A stretch of 11,560 bases of DNA from CAZFLY01 sp964519995 (GCA_964519995.1 CAZFLY010000073.1:1-11560); one strand, 5' to 3'; positions 5,717 through 11,560 are shown, numbered from the stretch's first letter. The notes: a model not told the origin generated them from the letters alone. A program made the numbers and translations.

Positions 5717-6442
5717 TTAGACGCCGGCCCCAACTTTTTGCCTGCGGCTTTTGCTCTTCGTTGAGGTTTTCTTTTTGCCCTGGGCCTTACGAGTTGCCTG
5801 CTTTACTGTGCTTACCTTTTCTCCGGCGTCGATCTTAGGCATCACGAAACCGGCTTTTCTTGCCTTGGCCATAGTAGCAGACATGCCTTGCCAGGCTTTT
5901 CTTGCTTGGGCCATATCAGAGCTACACTCCTTTAAGAACCTTCTGGTTTCCTTAACGATACCTTCCACATACTTAGCCAGGTCTTTTTTGAGCTCCTCGC
6001 TCATATCAGCATGAGCCTTGTTGAATTCTTTGAGCTTGTTTGCAACATAAGACTCAATTTCTTTCACTTCTTTCGCAAGTTTGTCTTTGAGTTCTTCTGA
6101 CATCTCGTTTCGGCTCTTCTGGAAACCCTCCAGCATTGATCCTATCTCTTCAGTAAGATTCACCACAAAATCGCTCAAGCTTTTTGCTTGTTCCTTGCTC
6201 ATTTGTTTGTGGTCTCTTTCAAACATTTTGAGCATGTATTCAACATTCTTGGATAGCTCCTTTACGAAATCGGCCAATGATTTAGCTTGTTCTGTTGCCA
6301 TCTTTTTCCGGTCGCGTTCGAACCCTTTCAAGGTCTTATGGGTATCGGCCACCAATGTACCCAGTGCTTTTACCCGAACATCATGGGAAGTAATGATGTT
6401 CTCTGTCAGTTTCTTCATGTCTTCAGCTATCGCCATTACCAT
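5717..6442 (-). CDS. gvpC: GvpC-like gas vesicle coat protein with exact 33-residue repeats
   Basis: A 241-residue helical protein with four tandem 33-residue units: residues 24-56, 57-89, 90-122 and 123-155, then a degenerate fifth to about 187. Each unit has a phenylalanine at the same place (F41, F74, F107, F140) in an L-x-x-F context, followed by a methionine seven residues on and a closing (A/L)KxxL. The 33-residue period is the hallmark of GvpC, which wraps the outside of the GvpA shell and strengthens it. The C-terminal tail (about 217-241) is lysine- and arginine-rich (KKKTSTKSKSRRQK). An AAAGGAG ribosome binding site is 8 bp from the ATG at 6442; codon 3 is also ATG. Residues 15-41 match the N-termini of the proteins at 6953-7657 and 7678-8382. 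Sequence identity to cyanobacterial GvpC is not obvious, so the call rests on period, position and composition. Confidence 0.82.
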   Translation of the reverse strand: MVMAIAEDMKKLTENIITSHDVRVKALGTLVADTHKTLKGFERDRKKMATEQAKSLADFVKELSKNVEYMLKMFERDHKQMSKEQAKSLSDFVVNLTEEIGSMLEGFQKSRNEMSEELKDKLAKEVKEIESYVANKLKEFNKAHADMSEELKKDLAKYVEGIVKETRRFLKECSSDMAQARKAWQGMSATMAKARKAGFVMPKIDAGEKVSTVKQATRKAQGKKKTSTKSKSRRQKVGAGV

Positions 6443-6464
6443 TTTGATTCTCCTTTCTGAACTT

Positions 6465-6950
6465 CTAAACTTTTTGTAAATGAATTGAGTTTACATTGTT
6501 CGGATTTGACAATTCCCTAATTTCCAAAAGCGGTATATCTGCAGGTTCTCCACTCTCCCCGAGAGGTGTGAGTAAACCTTCGATCCGATTTACTTTACCT
6601 TTGTTATCGAAGACCGGTTCACCCCTATCACTAACATACCGCAAGGAACCATCCCTGTGGACAATTCTGTACTCTATATTGAAGGGCGTGCCTTCGTTCT
6701 TACATCTGCCAAAGGCCTCAAAAACCTGATCACGATCATAGGGGTGGATCAAATTTTCCCAATGTTGTCTATCAGCGAGGATTTCATTAACGTCATAGCC
6801 GGTCAGTTCCTTGATTTTTCTAGAAAAGCAAATAATCTCCGGCCTTTCCGAAGGTAGGGCAACATAAGGAATTTCACCAATCGTATCGATAAATCGATGA
6901 AGCTCGCTGCTCAGATGCTTTAAAACAGTTTGACTTTGTGTCTCGTTCAT
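6465..6950 (-). CDS. Stand-alone PAS-domain protein
   Basis: A 161-residue protein with a single PAS fold at about 26-127. It shows FSRKIKELTGYDVNEIL, the WENLIHPYDRDQVFEAF segment, and a PAC-type end (IEYRIVHRDGSLRYVSDRGEPVFDNKGKV). No kinase, cyclase, HTH or other output domain follows; the last 35 residues look unstructured. PAS domains bind small ligands or cofactors, or dimerise, to sense light, oxygen, redox state or metabolites. The cofactor cannot be told from sequence here; there is no obvious LOV-type NCRFLQ motif. It begins 2 bp after the stop of a GvpC-like gene with no clear ribosome binding site, so translation is probably coupled. It may sense a signal and act on gas vesicle assembly by protein contact, or tune the kinase encoded upstream. 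Both ideas are inference. Confidence 0.85.
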   Translation of the reverse strand: MNETQSQTVLKHLSSELHRFIDTIGEIPYVALPSERPEIICFSRKIKELTGYDVNEILADRQHWENLIHPYDRDQVFEAFGRCKNEGTPFNIEYRIVHRDGSLRYVSDRGEPVFDNKGKVNRIEGLLTPLGESGEPADIPLLEIRELSNPNNVNSIHLQKV

Positions 6951-6952
6951 TC

Positions 6953-7657
6953 TTATATTTTCGAATACGTATAACGTTTTGATTTGTTATTATTTTTCTG
7001 AGCCGAGCTTATGTCTAAGCCGTGGACAAGATTTTCTAACTCTTCGTCAGGAGGACTTGCAACAAAAGCGGAAATTCCATCTTTATTGCCATATGGCTGT
7101 CCTTCAGATCGCTTTGAAGGCGTAACTTGATTTGACTTTACAATACTAAAACCGCCATTTGTAAAAATTTTCCACACACGTCCCGACAGGGCTTTAGCAT
7201 ATTTGCTCAAACGAATTGCTAAGGTATCAGGTGTTTCATCAAGAGTTTCGTTAAACTTTTTTAATTGGGCTTTTATATGGGCTTCCAGCTCTTTAATGTC
7301 TTTGTCGACCTTTTCCGCAAATGTTGGGCTTTTTCGGAAATATTCCAACACGGGCTGCACTTTTTTGGTTAGAGACTTGACCCAGTGTGCAAAATCAATC
7401 ATAGCGTTTACCTGGTCTGGGTTCATTTCTTCATGTCGTCTTTTCTTACGCTCTTTAAGCCAGTAAAACTTCGTCAGTATATTGTTCAAATTCATGATCA
7501 AATCCTTTACGAAATTTTCCAGTCTTTGCATCTGCTCATTAGCCTTTCTTTTCTTTTCCGATTGTTCCAGGGCCTTCTGTGTATTATCCAGCAAAACATT
7601 CAAAGCCTCTGCTTGTATCTGGTAAAAATCTATAATGTTATTTATGACACCTCTCAT
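6953..7657 (-). CDS. GvpC-like coiled-coil protein, degenerate repeats (paralogue B)
   Basis: A 234-residue, mainly helical, charged protein. Residues 7-33 align without gaps to the N-termini of the other two coiled-coil proteins here (invariant L22, T26 and L30). The body has GvpC-like half-units of the form F-V-K-x-L ... L-x-x-F, ending at F64 (ILTKF), F107 (VLEYF), F135 (QLKKF) and F165 (VWKIF). The spacing (43, 28, 30) is irregular, unlike the exact 33 of the gene at 5717-6442. A non-helical tail of about 65 residues (about 170-234) is rich in S, N, G and K. It starts 20 bp after the previous gene. No good ribosome binding site lies before the ATG at 7657; an AGAGGTG sits just inside the reading frame, which leaves the start uncertain. 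It is probably a gas vesicle surface protein, though I cannot rule out an unrelated coiled-coil protein. Confidence 0.7.
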   Translation of the reverse strand: MRGVINNIIDFYQIQAEALNVLLDNTQKALEQSEKKRKANEQMQRLENFVKDLIMNLNNILTKFYWLKERKKRRHEEMNPDQVNAMIDFAHWVKSLTKKVQPVLEYFRKSPTFAEKVDKDIKELEAHIKAQLKKFNETLDETPDTLAIRLSKYAKALSGRVWKIFTNGGFSIVKSNQVTPSKRSEGQPYGNKDGISAFVASPPDEELENLVHGLDISSAQKNNNKSKRYTYSKI

Positions 7658-7677
7658 AATAATGAGCTATCTGCATT

Positions 7678-8382
7678 TCAGGCCTCCCGCTGCTCAGCAA
7701 GACGAGCTCGTTCTGCGTCTGTGCGTTTGGCCTTGAATTCATCGAGCATATCTTTGACTTCCTGTCGTCTTTCTTCCTGACGGGCTATTCGCTCTTTGCG
7801 TTGCCTCTTGAATTCGATAAGCATTAATTTAAAGTCCTTTATCCTGAGCTTCCTTCCCTTGGCTGAAAGATCTTTAAGCATTTTAGCCGTTTCTTGTTGC
7901 TCTTTTTGAAACTCTTTCAGCTTGGAAGTCACCTCGCGTTTTCTCTGCTCCTGTCTATCAAGGATATCCTTAATTGCTGTATGGAACTCTTTGACCCTTT
8001 GAGCTTCACCTTTAGCCAAGGCATCCGTAAAGTTTCTCAGACCCTCTCTTAATTCCTGAACAAGCTTCGTTTGCTCATTAAGATAGCTTTTCGATAAATT
8101 TCTTACTTCTTGCTCCCTCTGATCCTGATGAGATGAGATGACGTTCATCATGCCATCAAAATCTTTCTTCCTCAGGGACCCGTTTTTGGCAAGGCTTTCC
8201 CTGAGCCGGCCATTGATTTCTTGTCGTTCTTGTCTTGCGTCAAGGACAGATTCTTGAAAACTCTGGAGGATTTCGTGGGTACTTTCGAAGAGTGCCTCAA
8301 CACCTTGTATTCTGGTTTCATAGGAAGAGACTATATTCTGAAGGACATCTTCCGTATTTACAGTCAAGAGCATCGCTTCCAT
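7678..8382 (-). CDS. GvpC-like coiled-coil protein with long repeats (paralogue C)
   Basis: The frame is open up to 8445, but the ATG at 8382 is preferred: a GGGAAGGGA ribosome binding site lies just upstream, and the shared N-terminal motif then starts at residue 16. The product is 234 residues, almost all charged helix. Residues 16-42 match the proteins at 5717 and 6953 (STHEILQSF; compare DTHKTLKGF). The body has three long units centred on KDF/KEF at 73-75, 131-133 and 182-184. Each is followed by an E-V anchored (Q/K)RxxEV-like segment at 90-93, 148-151 and 206-209, giving a period of about 51-58 residues. It lacks membrane segments. It directly follows gvpA, the usual place of gvpC. A gas vesicle coat or shape-control role is likely but unproven. 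The repeat is not the classical 33-residue type. Confidence 0.75.
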   Translation of the reverse strand: MEAMLLTVNTEDVLQNIVSSYETRIQGVEALFESTHEILQSFQESVLDARQERQEINGRLRESLAKNGSLRKKDFDGMMNVISSHQDQREQEVRNLSKSYLNEQTKLVQELREGLRNFTDALAKGEAQRVKEFHTAIKDILDRQEQRKREVTSKLKEFQKEQQETAKMLKDLSAKGRKLRIKDFKLMLIEFKRQRKERIARQEERRQEVKDMLDEFKAKRTDAERARLAEQREA

Positions 8383-8427
8383 TTTCCCTTCCCGAAGAGA
8401 GGTTTTTCTTGGCGGGACATGCTTTTT

Positions 8428-8440
8428 GTGCTCCCAGCAC
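8428..8440 (-). promoter_or_regulatory. Small stem-loop between gvpA and the first GvpC-like gene
   Basis: GTGCT-CCC-AGCAC is a perfect 5-bp stem with a 3-base loop, followed on the transcript strand by an A-run rather than a T-run, so it is not an intrinsic terminator. It lies within the 139-bp gap after gvpA. In known gas vesicle operons gvpA mRNA is far more abundant than the downstream message, and an RNA structure here could protect the gvpA 3' end or partly block read-through. The stem is short, so chance is a real alternative. Confidence 0.3.
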
Positions 8441-8521
8441 CACAAGGATGACTCGGCAAGAATCCTCTACCGGCGATAATCCCCCCATTTGAAGGATGTG
8501 CCTTTACCTTTCGACCGAAGC

Positions 8522-8728
8522 TCAGGCCGCTGTCGCAGTCAGACCGATTGCCTCGGCGTATTTCAGGTAGGTCTCGACCGAGGCAGCTACCACTCGGGCC
8601 TCGATAGCGAGTATTTCAATACCCACCAAAGAGATCCTCACCCAGGCATCAACTACGACGCCTTTGTCTAGGATTCGGTCGATAACTTCGACCAGACTGC
8701 TGGAACCAATTGCTTTTTCGACTGCCAT
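8522..8728 (-). CDS. gvpA: GvpA, major gas vesicle shell protein
   Basis: A 68-residue canonical GvpA, the small hydrophobic protein whose ribs form the gas-permeable shell of the vesicle. It has the N-terminal helix LVEVIDRILDKGVVVDAW (12-29), the beta segment VRISLVGIEILAIEARVVAAS (30-50) and the second helix VETYLKYAEAIGL (51-63). Length and sequence fit the family closely, including the conserved EKA start, LDKG turn, D-A-W, and R-V-V-A-A-S-V-E-T-Y-L-K-Y-A. A GAAGGGAG ribosome binding site lies 7 bp before the ATG at 8728. It is the first gene after a 614-bp region with regulatory-looking repeats and is followed by a GvpC-like gene, as in most gvp operons. Only one full-length gvpA is seen in the window. 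The identification is firm. Confidence 0.98.
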   Translation of the reverse strand: MAVEKAIGSSSLVEVIDRILDKGVVVDAWVRISLVGIEILAIEARVVAASVETYLKYAEAIGLTATAA

Positions 8729-8793
8729 CTTCAGTCTCCCTTCTTTCTGCTTTCACAGAATCAAAAGAGTAACGAAATCAAGAAATGCACGCT

Positions 8794-8805
8794 ACGCACG
8801 TGCGT
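8794..8805. promoter_or_regulatory. Perfect 12-bp palindrome ACGCACGTGCGT
   Basis: ACGCACGTGCGT reads the same on both strands and lies 65 bp before the gvpA ATG. A perfect 12-bp palindrome with no spacer suits a dimeric DNA-binding protein, such as the regulator encoded upstream or the AbrB-like protein. It lies inside the probable leader, where a repressor or activator could act. A chance palindrome cannot be excluded. Confidence 0.4.
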
Positions 8806-8857
8806 CTCCACTTAAGACTGCAAAAGGTCTTTTGATGAATCTGACATTCACCGCCAT

Positions 8858-8886
8858 GTTACACGTCAGGACACGTTTCTTATCAA
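8858..8886 (-). promoter_or_regulatory. Weak sigma70-like promoter candidate for gvpA
   Basis: On the minus strand, TTGATA (8886-8881, five of six to the -35 consensus) is followed by a 17-bp spacer and TGTAAC (8863-8858, four of six to the -10 consensus). Transcription would begin near 8851, giving a leader of about 120 bases before gvpA. The poor -10 would fit a promoter needing an activator. Two copies of ACACGT, 10 bp apart (8861-8866, 8871-8876), overlap the -10 end and the spacer. Confidence 0.3.
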
Positions 8887-8914
8887 CCCCACATTGTGTC
8901 TCCATTTCAACCCC
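8883..8914. repeat. Directly repeated TCAACCCC boxes
   Basis: TCAACCCC occurs at 8883-8890 and again at 8907-8914, both followed by a similar (C)A(C)ATT sequence. The 24-bp spacing puts them just upstream of, and overlapping, the candidate -35 element. They may be paired activator sites. The boxes are short, so chance is possible. Confidence 0.3.
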
Positions 8915-8999
8915 CATTTTGGAGTCCGCTCTTACCCTGGAGGAGCAGAAGTATAAACAGAAGCATCTCACACACTAAGCCATACTGTGTTTTTCTATG

Positions 9000-9048
9000 C
9001 TTCTTAGTAAAACAAGCTTCGGCGTTTACAGCGTTTAGCTTTAAGAAG
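9000..9048. repeat. Nested inverted repeats upstream of gvpA
   Basis: CTTCTTA (9000-9006) pairs with TAAGAAG (9042-9048), and inside it AAGCT (9014-9018) pairs with AGCTT (9037-9041). The loop contains two direct copies of GCGTTTA nine bases apart (9022-9028, 9031-9037). As RNA this could fold as a two-tier hairpin; as DNA it could be an operator. There is no adjacent T-run on the minus strand that would make it a terminator. Confidence 0.35.
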
Positions 9049-9272
9049 TTTATTCCTAACTTTGTAGCAGCCTTAGGATGATTGAACTTAAAAACTGACG
9101 GGATAGTTAGAAGTTATCTGTAGAGCCCAGAGGCCTGAATATGTCTTTACCGGACAAGCAAGTCTGATGACGAAAAATTTTTGGTCTTTATGGTACTGAT
9201 ATTTCCACTTAGCCTCAAGATTGAGATTAGAAACGACAATTATCCAAAGGAGCTATTGATAGTAACCAATGG

Positions 9273-9289
9273 ATAGGACGCGCTCCTAT
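9273..9289. repeat. Inverted repeat ATAGGA-N5-TCCTAT
   Basis: ATAGGA (9273-9278) and TCCTAT (9284-9289) flank a GC-only five-base centre (CGCGC). It lies about 54 bp beyond the stop codon of the response regulator gene. It could be a weak transcript-end hairpin for the kinase-regulator operon or a protein-binding site. No T-run follows on the minus strand. Confidence 0.35.
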
Positions 9290-9342
9290 GGAGGGAAAAA
9301 GGGCGTTACTAACTGATTGGCTTGCCAAATTCAAATCGTTGG

Positions 9343-9993
9343 TTAGACTGTCGTTAATCCTTGGCGAATGGCGTATTTGGTAAGGTCCGCAAGGTTGTTA
9401 CTGTCGGTCTTTTCCATGATCTGCCTGCGATTTGCTTCAATGGTCTTAACACTCAAAGCCAGTTGTGAGGCGATTTGTTTTGCCGATTTGCCTTCGGTTA
9501 AAAGTTGAAGGACCTGCCGATCTCTCGGGGTAAGGGCTTCGCAATGACGATCCCGCATGGCGAAAGCATTGCTCTCTGCAATGCCCTCAAGAACGATGCG
9601 GGTGATTCGCGGGCTCAAGTAGGATTGGCCGGCCACCACGGTGTTGATGGCTTGAATCAAATCATCCAACACGCACTCTTTGAGCATGTATCCCGATACC
9701 CCGGCGTTGATCATATCCAGTACGAACTCTCTTCTGGCATGTATCGACAAGGCCAATACCTTAACTTCTGGCAGTTCCTTTCTAATCCTACGGGTTGCTT
9801 CGATACCATTCAATTCCGGCATAGTAACATCCATGAGAACAATGTCTGGCCGCAATTTGCGAGTCATTTCCACCGCCGTCAGGCCGTTGTTGGCCTGGCC
9901 AACTACTTCCATATCACTGTGTTTTTCAATTAAAGCCTGGATGCCCTGTCGCAGAATCCCATGATTATCTGCCAACAAAATTCTTATGCCCAT
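9343..9993 (-). CDS. NarL/FixJ-type response regulator (REC + LuxR HTH)
   Basis: A 216-residue response regulator. The receiver domain spans about 1-120, with acidic residue D9, phospho-acceptor D55 (VLMDVTMPELNG), S83 and K105 in the expected places. The GerE/LuxR-type DNA-binding domain spans about 152-216, with LTPRDRQVLQLLTEGKS and the helix SVKTIEANRRQIMEKT. Phosphorylation by the kinase should let it dimerise and bind DNA. Its start overlaps the kinase stop by 10 bp, so the two are translationally coupled; a GGGG ribosome binding site lies 6 bp upstream. It is followed by the gvpA upstream region and no other target gene is visible, so control of the gvp genes is the simplest inference. 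Direct binding is not shown by the sequence. Confidence 0.95.
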   Translation of the reverse strand: MGIRILLADNHGILRQGIQALIEKHSDMEVVGQANNGLTAVEMTRKLRPDIVLMDVTMPELNGIEATRRIRKELPEVKVLALSIHARREFVLDMINAGVSGYMLKECVLDDLIQAINTVVAGQSYLSPRITRIVLEGIAESNAFAMRDRHCEALTPRDRQVLQLLTEGKSAKQIASQLALSVKTIEANRRQIMEKTDSNNLADLTKYAIRQGLTTV

Positions 9994-11560
9994 ATTTGCC
10001 CCATTTTGAATAAGCGTTTTGGTTTACTCATGGGTGTGGCCAATGTAATCCGGGTACCACGGCCCGGTTCAGACTTGATCTCAACACTACCACCAAAATA
10101 ACTTAGCCTCTCACGAATGCTAAAAAGTCCAAAACCGCCTTTTTGGCTCAAACCAAAGTCGCCTACGGAGGGATCGAACCCCGCTCCATCATCTGCAACG
10201 CTGATGCGGATATTGCCTTTGTCTGTGCAAATAGAAACCCTCACATGCTGTGCTTGAGCGTGTTTGACAACGTTGACCAACAATTCCCGCACGGCTTGAT
10301 ATAGAAGAACAGCTATCTCCTTGTCCAAGATCTTGGGATGAGCATCATTTTCGAACTCTGTCTTGATCCCATGTTTCTGCTGAAATTCCTCGTTGAGCCA
10401 TTCCCGTACCGCAGCTTCAAGGCCGAGCTCATATAAAGTGGGAGAACCCAGATCAAATGTCAAAGACCGCATATTCTGGATAATTTGGTCGAGATGCTCA
10501 TAGATTTCGTCCACAGGTTTAGTCAACTCTGCCGGGGGATTCTTCTCACGGAGTGAACCTATCTGGATTTTAAACAAAATCAAATTCTGTGTGACCTGCT
10601 CATGCAGCTCTACAGCAATGCGTCTACGCTCACGTTCTTCTGTCAGTGCCATCTGTAAGGTGAGGTCTCGAAGTCGCTTTTGATAATCCAAGAGTTTCTT
10701 CTGGGCCTGTCTGCGTTCTGTGATATCCCAGAAAATGCCCAGTATCCCCGTAACATTTCCGTGTTCATCCCTAATAGGTGTCTTGACAGTGTGGACGAAT
10801 ACCTCGCGTCCCTGCTGAACATATCTTTCATTGATATCTTCTGTCTCCCTGGATTCTATAATTTTTCTGTCATCGGCTCTGTATTTTTCAGCTAACTCTT
10901 TAGTGAAGAAATCATAATCTGTTTTTCCAGCAACCTCATCGGCCTTAATCTTTAAATCCCTGGCGTAATTATCATTGCAGGAGACGTAAACGGAGTCTTT
11001 ATCTTTAAGAAATATCTTCTGAGGGAGATTTTCAAGAAGTGTTCTGTATTTACTTTCACTTGCTTGCAGCTCTTCAAGTGCTTTTTTGCGCTCGCTGCTT
11101 TTGATAAGCTGCCATTTACCTTCCTGCCCGATAAGAGCAGACTGATGACAGCTAACAATATCTATTATTTTAGATGCAGTGCACTGGTCAATACGATAAC
11201 TGCAAACAGCAATCATCTGATACTTGCCTATTGTCCTATTCACCTGTTCTTCGTAGTTGGTGAAAAGTTTCCACTCTGTCTTCTCAAATGTGCTTCCATC
11301 ACCTGCTACCCTCATGCCAGCGAAACCGCTGGCCAGAGCTCGATTTAATTGGTCGATCCAACTATTAAGAACTCCTTGCAAACTGAAGACACCACCTCTA
11401 AGATACCATTCTTCATGTGGGATAATCTGGATCTGCCTTTTTTCTAGATATTGGTCAAAATCAGGCACAGCCTTCCTTAACGCCTCGTCGGCCCCTTTGG
11501 TACTAAGAGGCTCTGAAGTGACCCACATGCAGAATTCATTGCTTTCCAATCCTGCCTTGA
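9984..11560 (-). CDS. MEDS-PAS sensor histidine kinase (HisKA_3/NarX type), 5' end beyond the window
   Basis: The frame is open to the right edge: the first apparent start (11549) is only a TTG, and residues upstream of it (KAG-LESNEFCMWV) fit the family, so roughly 40 residues are missing. Numbering from that TTG: a MEDS sensor domain to about 148 (CMWVTSEPL, EEWYLRGGVF, MIAVCSYRIDQCTASKIID), then a PAS domain at about 160-280 with a PAC end (GILGIFWDITERR). A HisKA_3 dimerisation region follows with phospho-acceptor H316 (RRRIAVELHEQ), and an HATPase_c domain with N426 (RELLVNVVKHA), DDGAGF (453-458) and GGFGLFSIRERL. No transmembrane segment is visible, so it senses a cytoplasmic signal. 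MEDS domains were first described in DcmR-type sensors; the ligand is unknown. The partner regulator overlaps it at the 3' end. Confidence 0.94.
   Translation of the reverse strand, partial: KAGLESNEFCMWVTSEPLSTKGADEALRKAVPDFDQYLEKRQIQIIPHEEWYLRGGVFSLQGVLNSWIDQLNRALASGFAGMRVAGDGSTFEKTEWKLFTNYEEQVNRTIGKYQMIAVCSYRIDQCTASKIIDIVSCHQSALIGQEGKWQLIKSSERKKALEELQASESKYRTLLENLPQKIFLKDKDSVYVSCNDNYARDLKIKADEVAGKTDYDFFTKELAEKYRADDRKIIESRETEDINERYVQQGREVFVHTVKTPIRDEHGNVTGILGIFWDITERRQAQKKLLDYQKRLRDLTLQMALTEERERRRIAVELHEQVTQNLILFKIQIGSLREKNPPAELTKPVDEIYEHLDQIIQNMRSLTFDLGSPTLYELGLEAAVREWLNEEFQQKHGIKTEFENDAHPKILDKEIAVLLYQAVRELLVNVVKHAQAQHVRVSICTDKGNIRISVADDGAGFDPSVGDFGLSQKGGFGLFSIRERLSYFGGSVEIKSEPGRGTRITLATPMSKPKRLFKMGQIWA

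Larger units (their letters stand above)
8729..9342 (-). promoter_or_regulatory. 614-bp region without a convincing gene, probable gvp control region
   Basis: No reading frame here has both a good ribosome binding site and a protein-like composition. It is AT-rich in its right half and contains palindromic and directly repeated elements listed separately. It separates the response regulator stop from the gvpA start, so it should hold the gvpA promoter, a long leader, and possibly binding sites for the regulator encoded just upstream. No clear rho-independent terminator with a T-run follows the regulator gene, so read-through from it into gvpA is also possible. Confidence 0.6.

Noticed and set aside
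8383..8445. N-terminal extension of the first GvpC-like gene (MWCWEHKKHVPPRKTS)
   Set aside because: The composition is unlike the rest of the protein, and a good ribosome binding site lies just before the ATG at 8382.
8796..8810. A sigma54-like site (TGG-N10-TGC on the minus strand) before gvpA
   Set aside because: Only the GG and GC dinucleotides with correct spacing and two further bases match the consensus. The neighbouring regulator is NarL type, which does not work with sigma54.
8792..8917. A 41-codon minus-strand frame (starting MGVEMETQCGVDKKRV) upstream of gvpA
   Set aside because: It has no good ribosome binding site, overlaps the promoter candidate and palindrome, and matches no family I know. 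It could be a degraded dispersed repeat; a genome search for the stretch would tell.
8664..8978. Plus-strand open frame of 104 codons across the gvpA start
   Set aside because: It is antisense to gvpA at its 5' end, lacks a ribosome binding site and has no protein-like pattern.

Overview
The window is most of a gas vesicle (gvp) gene cluster. Every convincing gene lies on the minus strand, so transcription runs from the right edge (11560) to the left edge (1). The diagnostic genes are a canonical 68-residue GvpA shell protein (8522-8728), a MoxR-type GvpN ATPase (3960-4970), a GvpA-family minor shell protein of GvpJ type (2688-2987), a GvpH-like small heat-shock protein (2122-2667), and GvpC-like coiled-coil proteins, one of which has exact 33-residue repeats (5717-6442). 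The two-component system (MEDS/PAS kinase plus NarL-type regulator), strong Shine-Dalgarno sequences and tight spacing indicate a bacterium. The mix of CDC48, Get3/ArsA and GvpH-like genes, and a short MITE-like repeat, would fit an uncultivated Desulfobacterota-like or related anaerobic lineage. The taxon is an inference of low confidence.

Layout in the order of transcription. (1) 11560-9343: a sensor histidine kinase cut by the right edge, overlapping by 10 bp its cognate LuxR/NarL-type response regulator. (2) 9342-8729: a 614-bp region with no convincing gene. It holds several inverted and direct repeats and a weak sigma70-like promoter, and is the probable control region of gvpA. (3) 8728-5717: gvpA, two GvpC-like coiled-coil genes, a stand-alone PAS protein and the 33-residue-repeat GvpC-like gene. 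(4) 5710-5615: a 96-bp element with 11-bp terminal inverted repeats inside the operon. (5) 5542-2998: a J-less DnaJ-type zinc-ribbon protein, a 61-residue basic protein, gvpN, a 56-residue AbrB/SpoVT-type protein, a 110-residue coiled-coil protein and a second J-less zinc-ribbon protein. (6) 2987-1: gvpJ-type gene, gvpH, a Get3/ArsA-type ATPase and the N-terminal half of a CDC48-type AAA ATPase that runs off the left edge.

Taken together, GvpA (and the GvpJ-type protein) should build the shell. The three GvpC-like proteins may coat it; they share a 27-position N-terminal motif but have different repeat bodies. GvpN and the CDC48-type ATPase supply AAA remodelling. GvpH, the Get3-like ATPase and the two zinc-ribbon proteins look like a chaperone set for very hydrophobic, aggregation-prone shell proteins. 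The kinase/regulator pair is well placed to control expression. GvpF/L, GvpG and GvpK, normally needed for gas vesicle formation, are not in the window and should lie beyond the left edge if the cluster works.

The least described parts are the pair of six-motif zinc-ribbon proteins, the trio of GvpC-like paralogues and the in-operon PAS and AbrB proteins.
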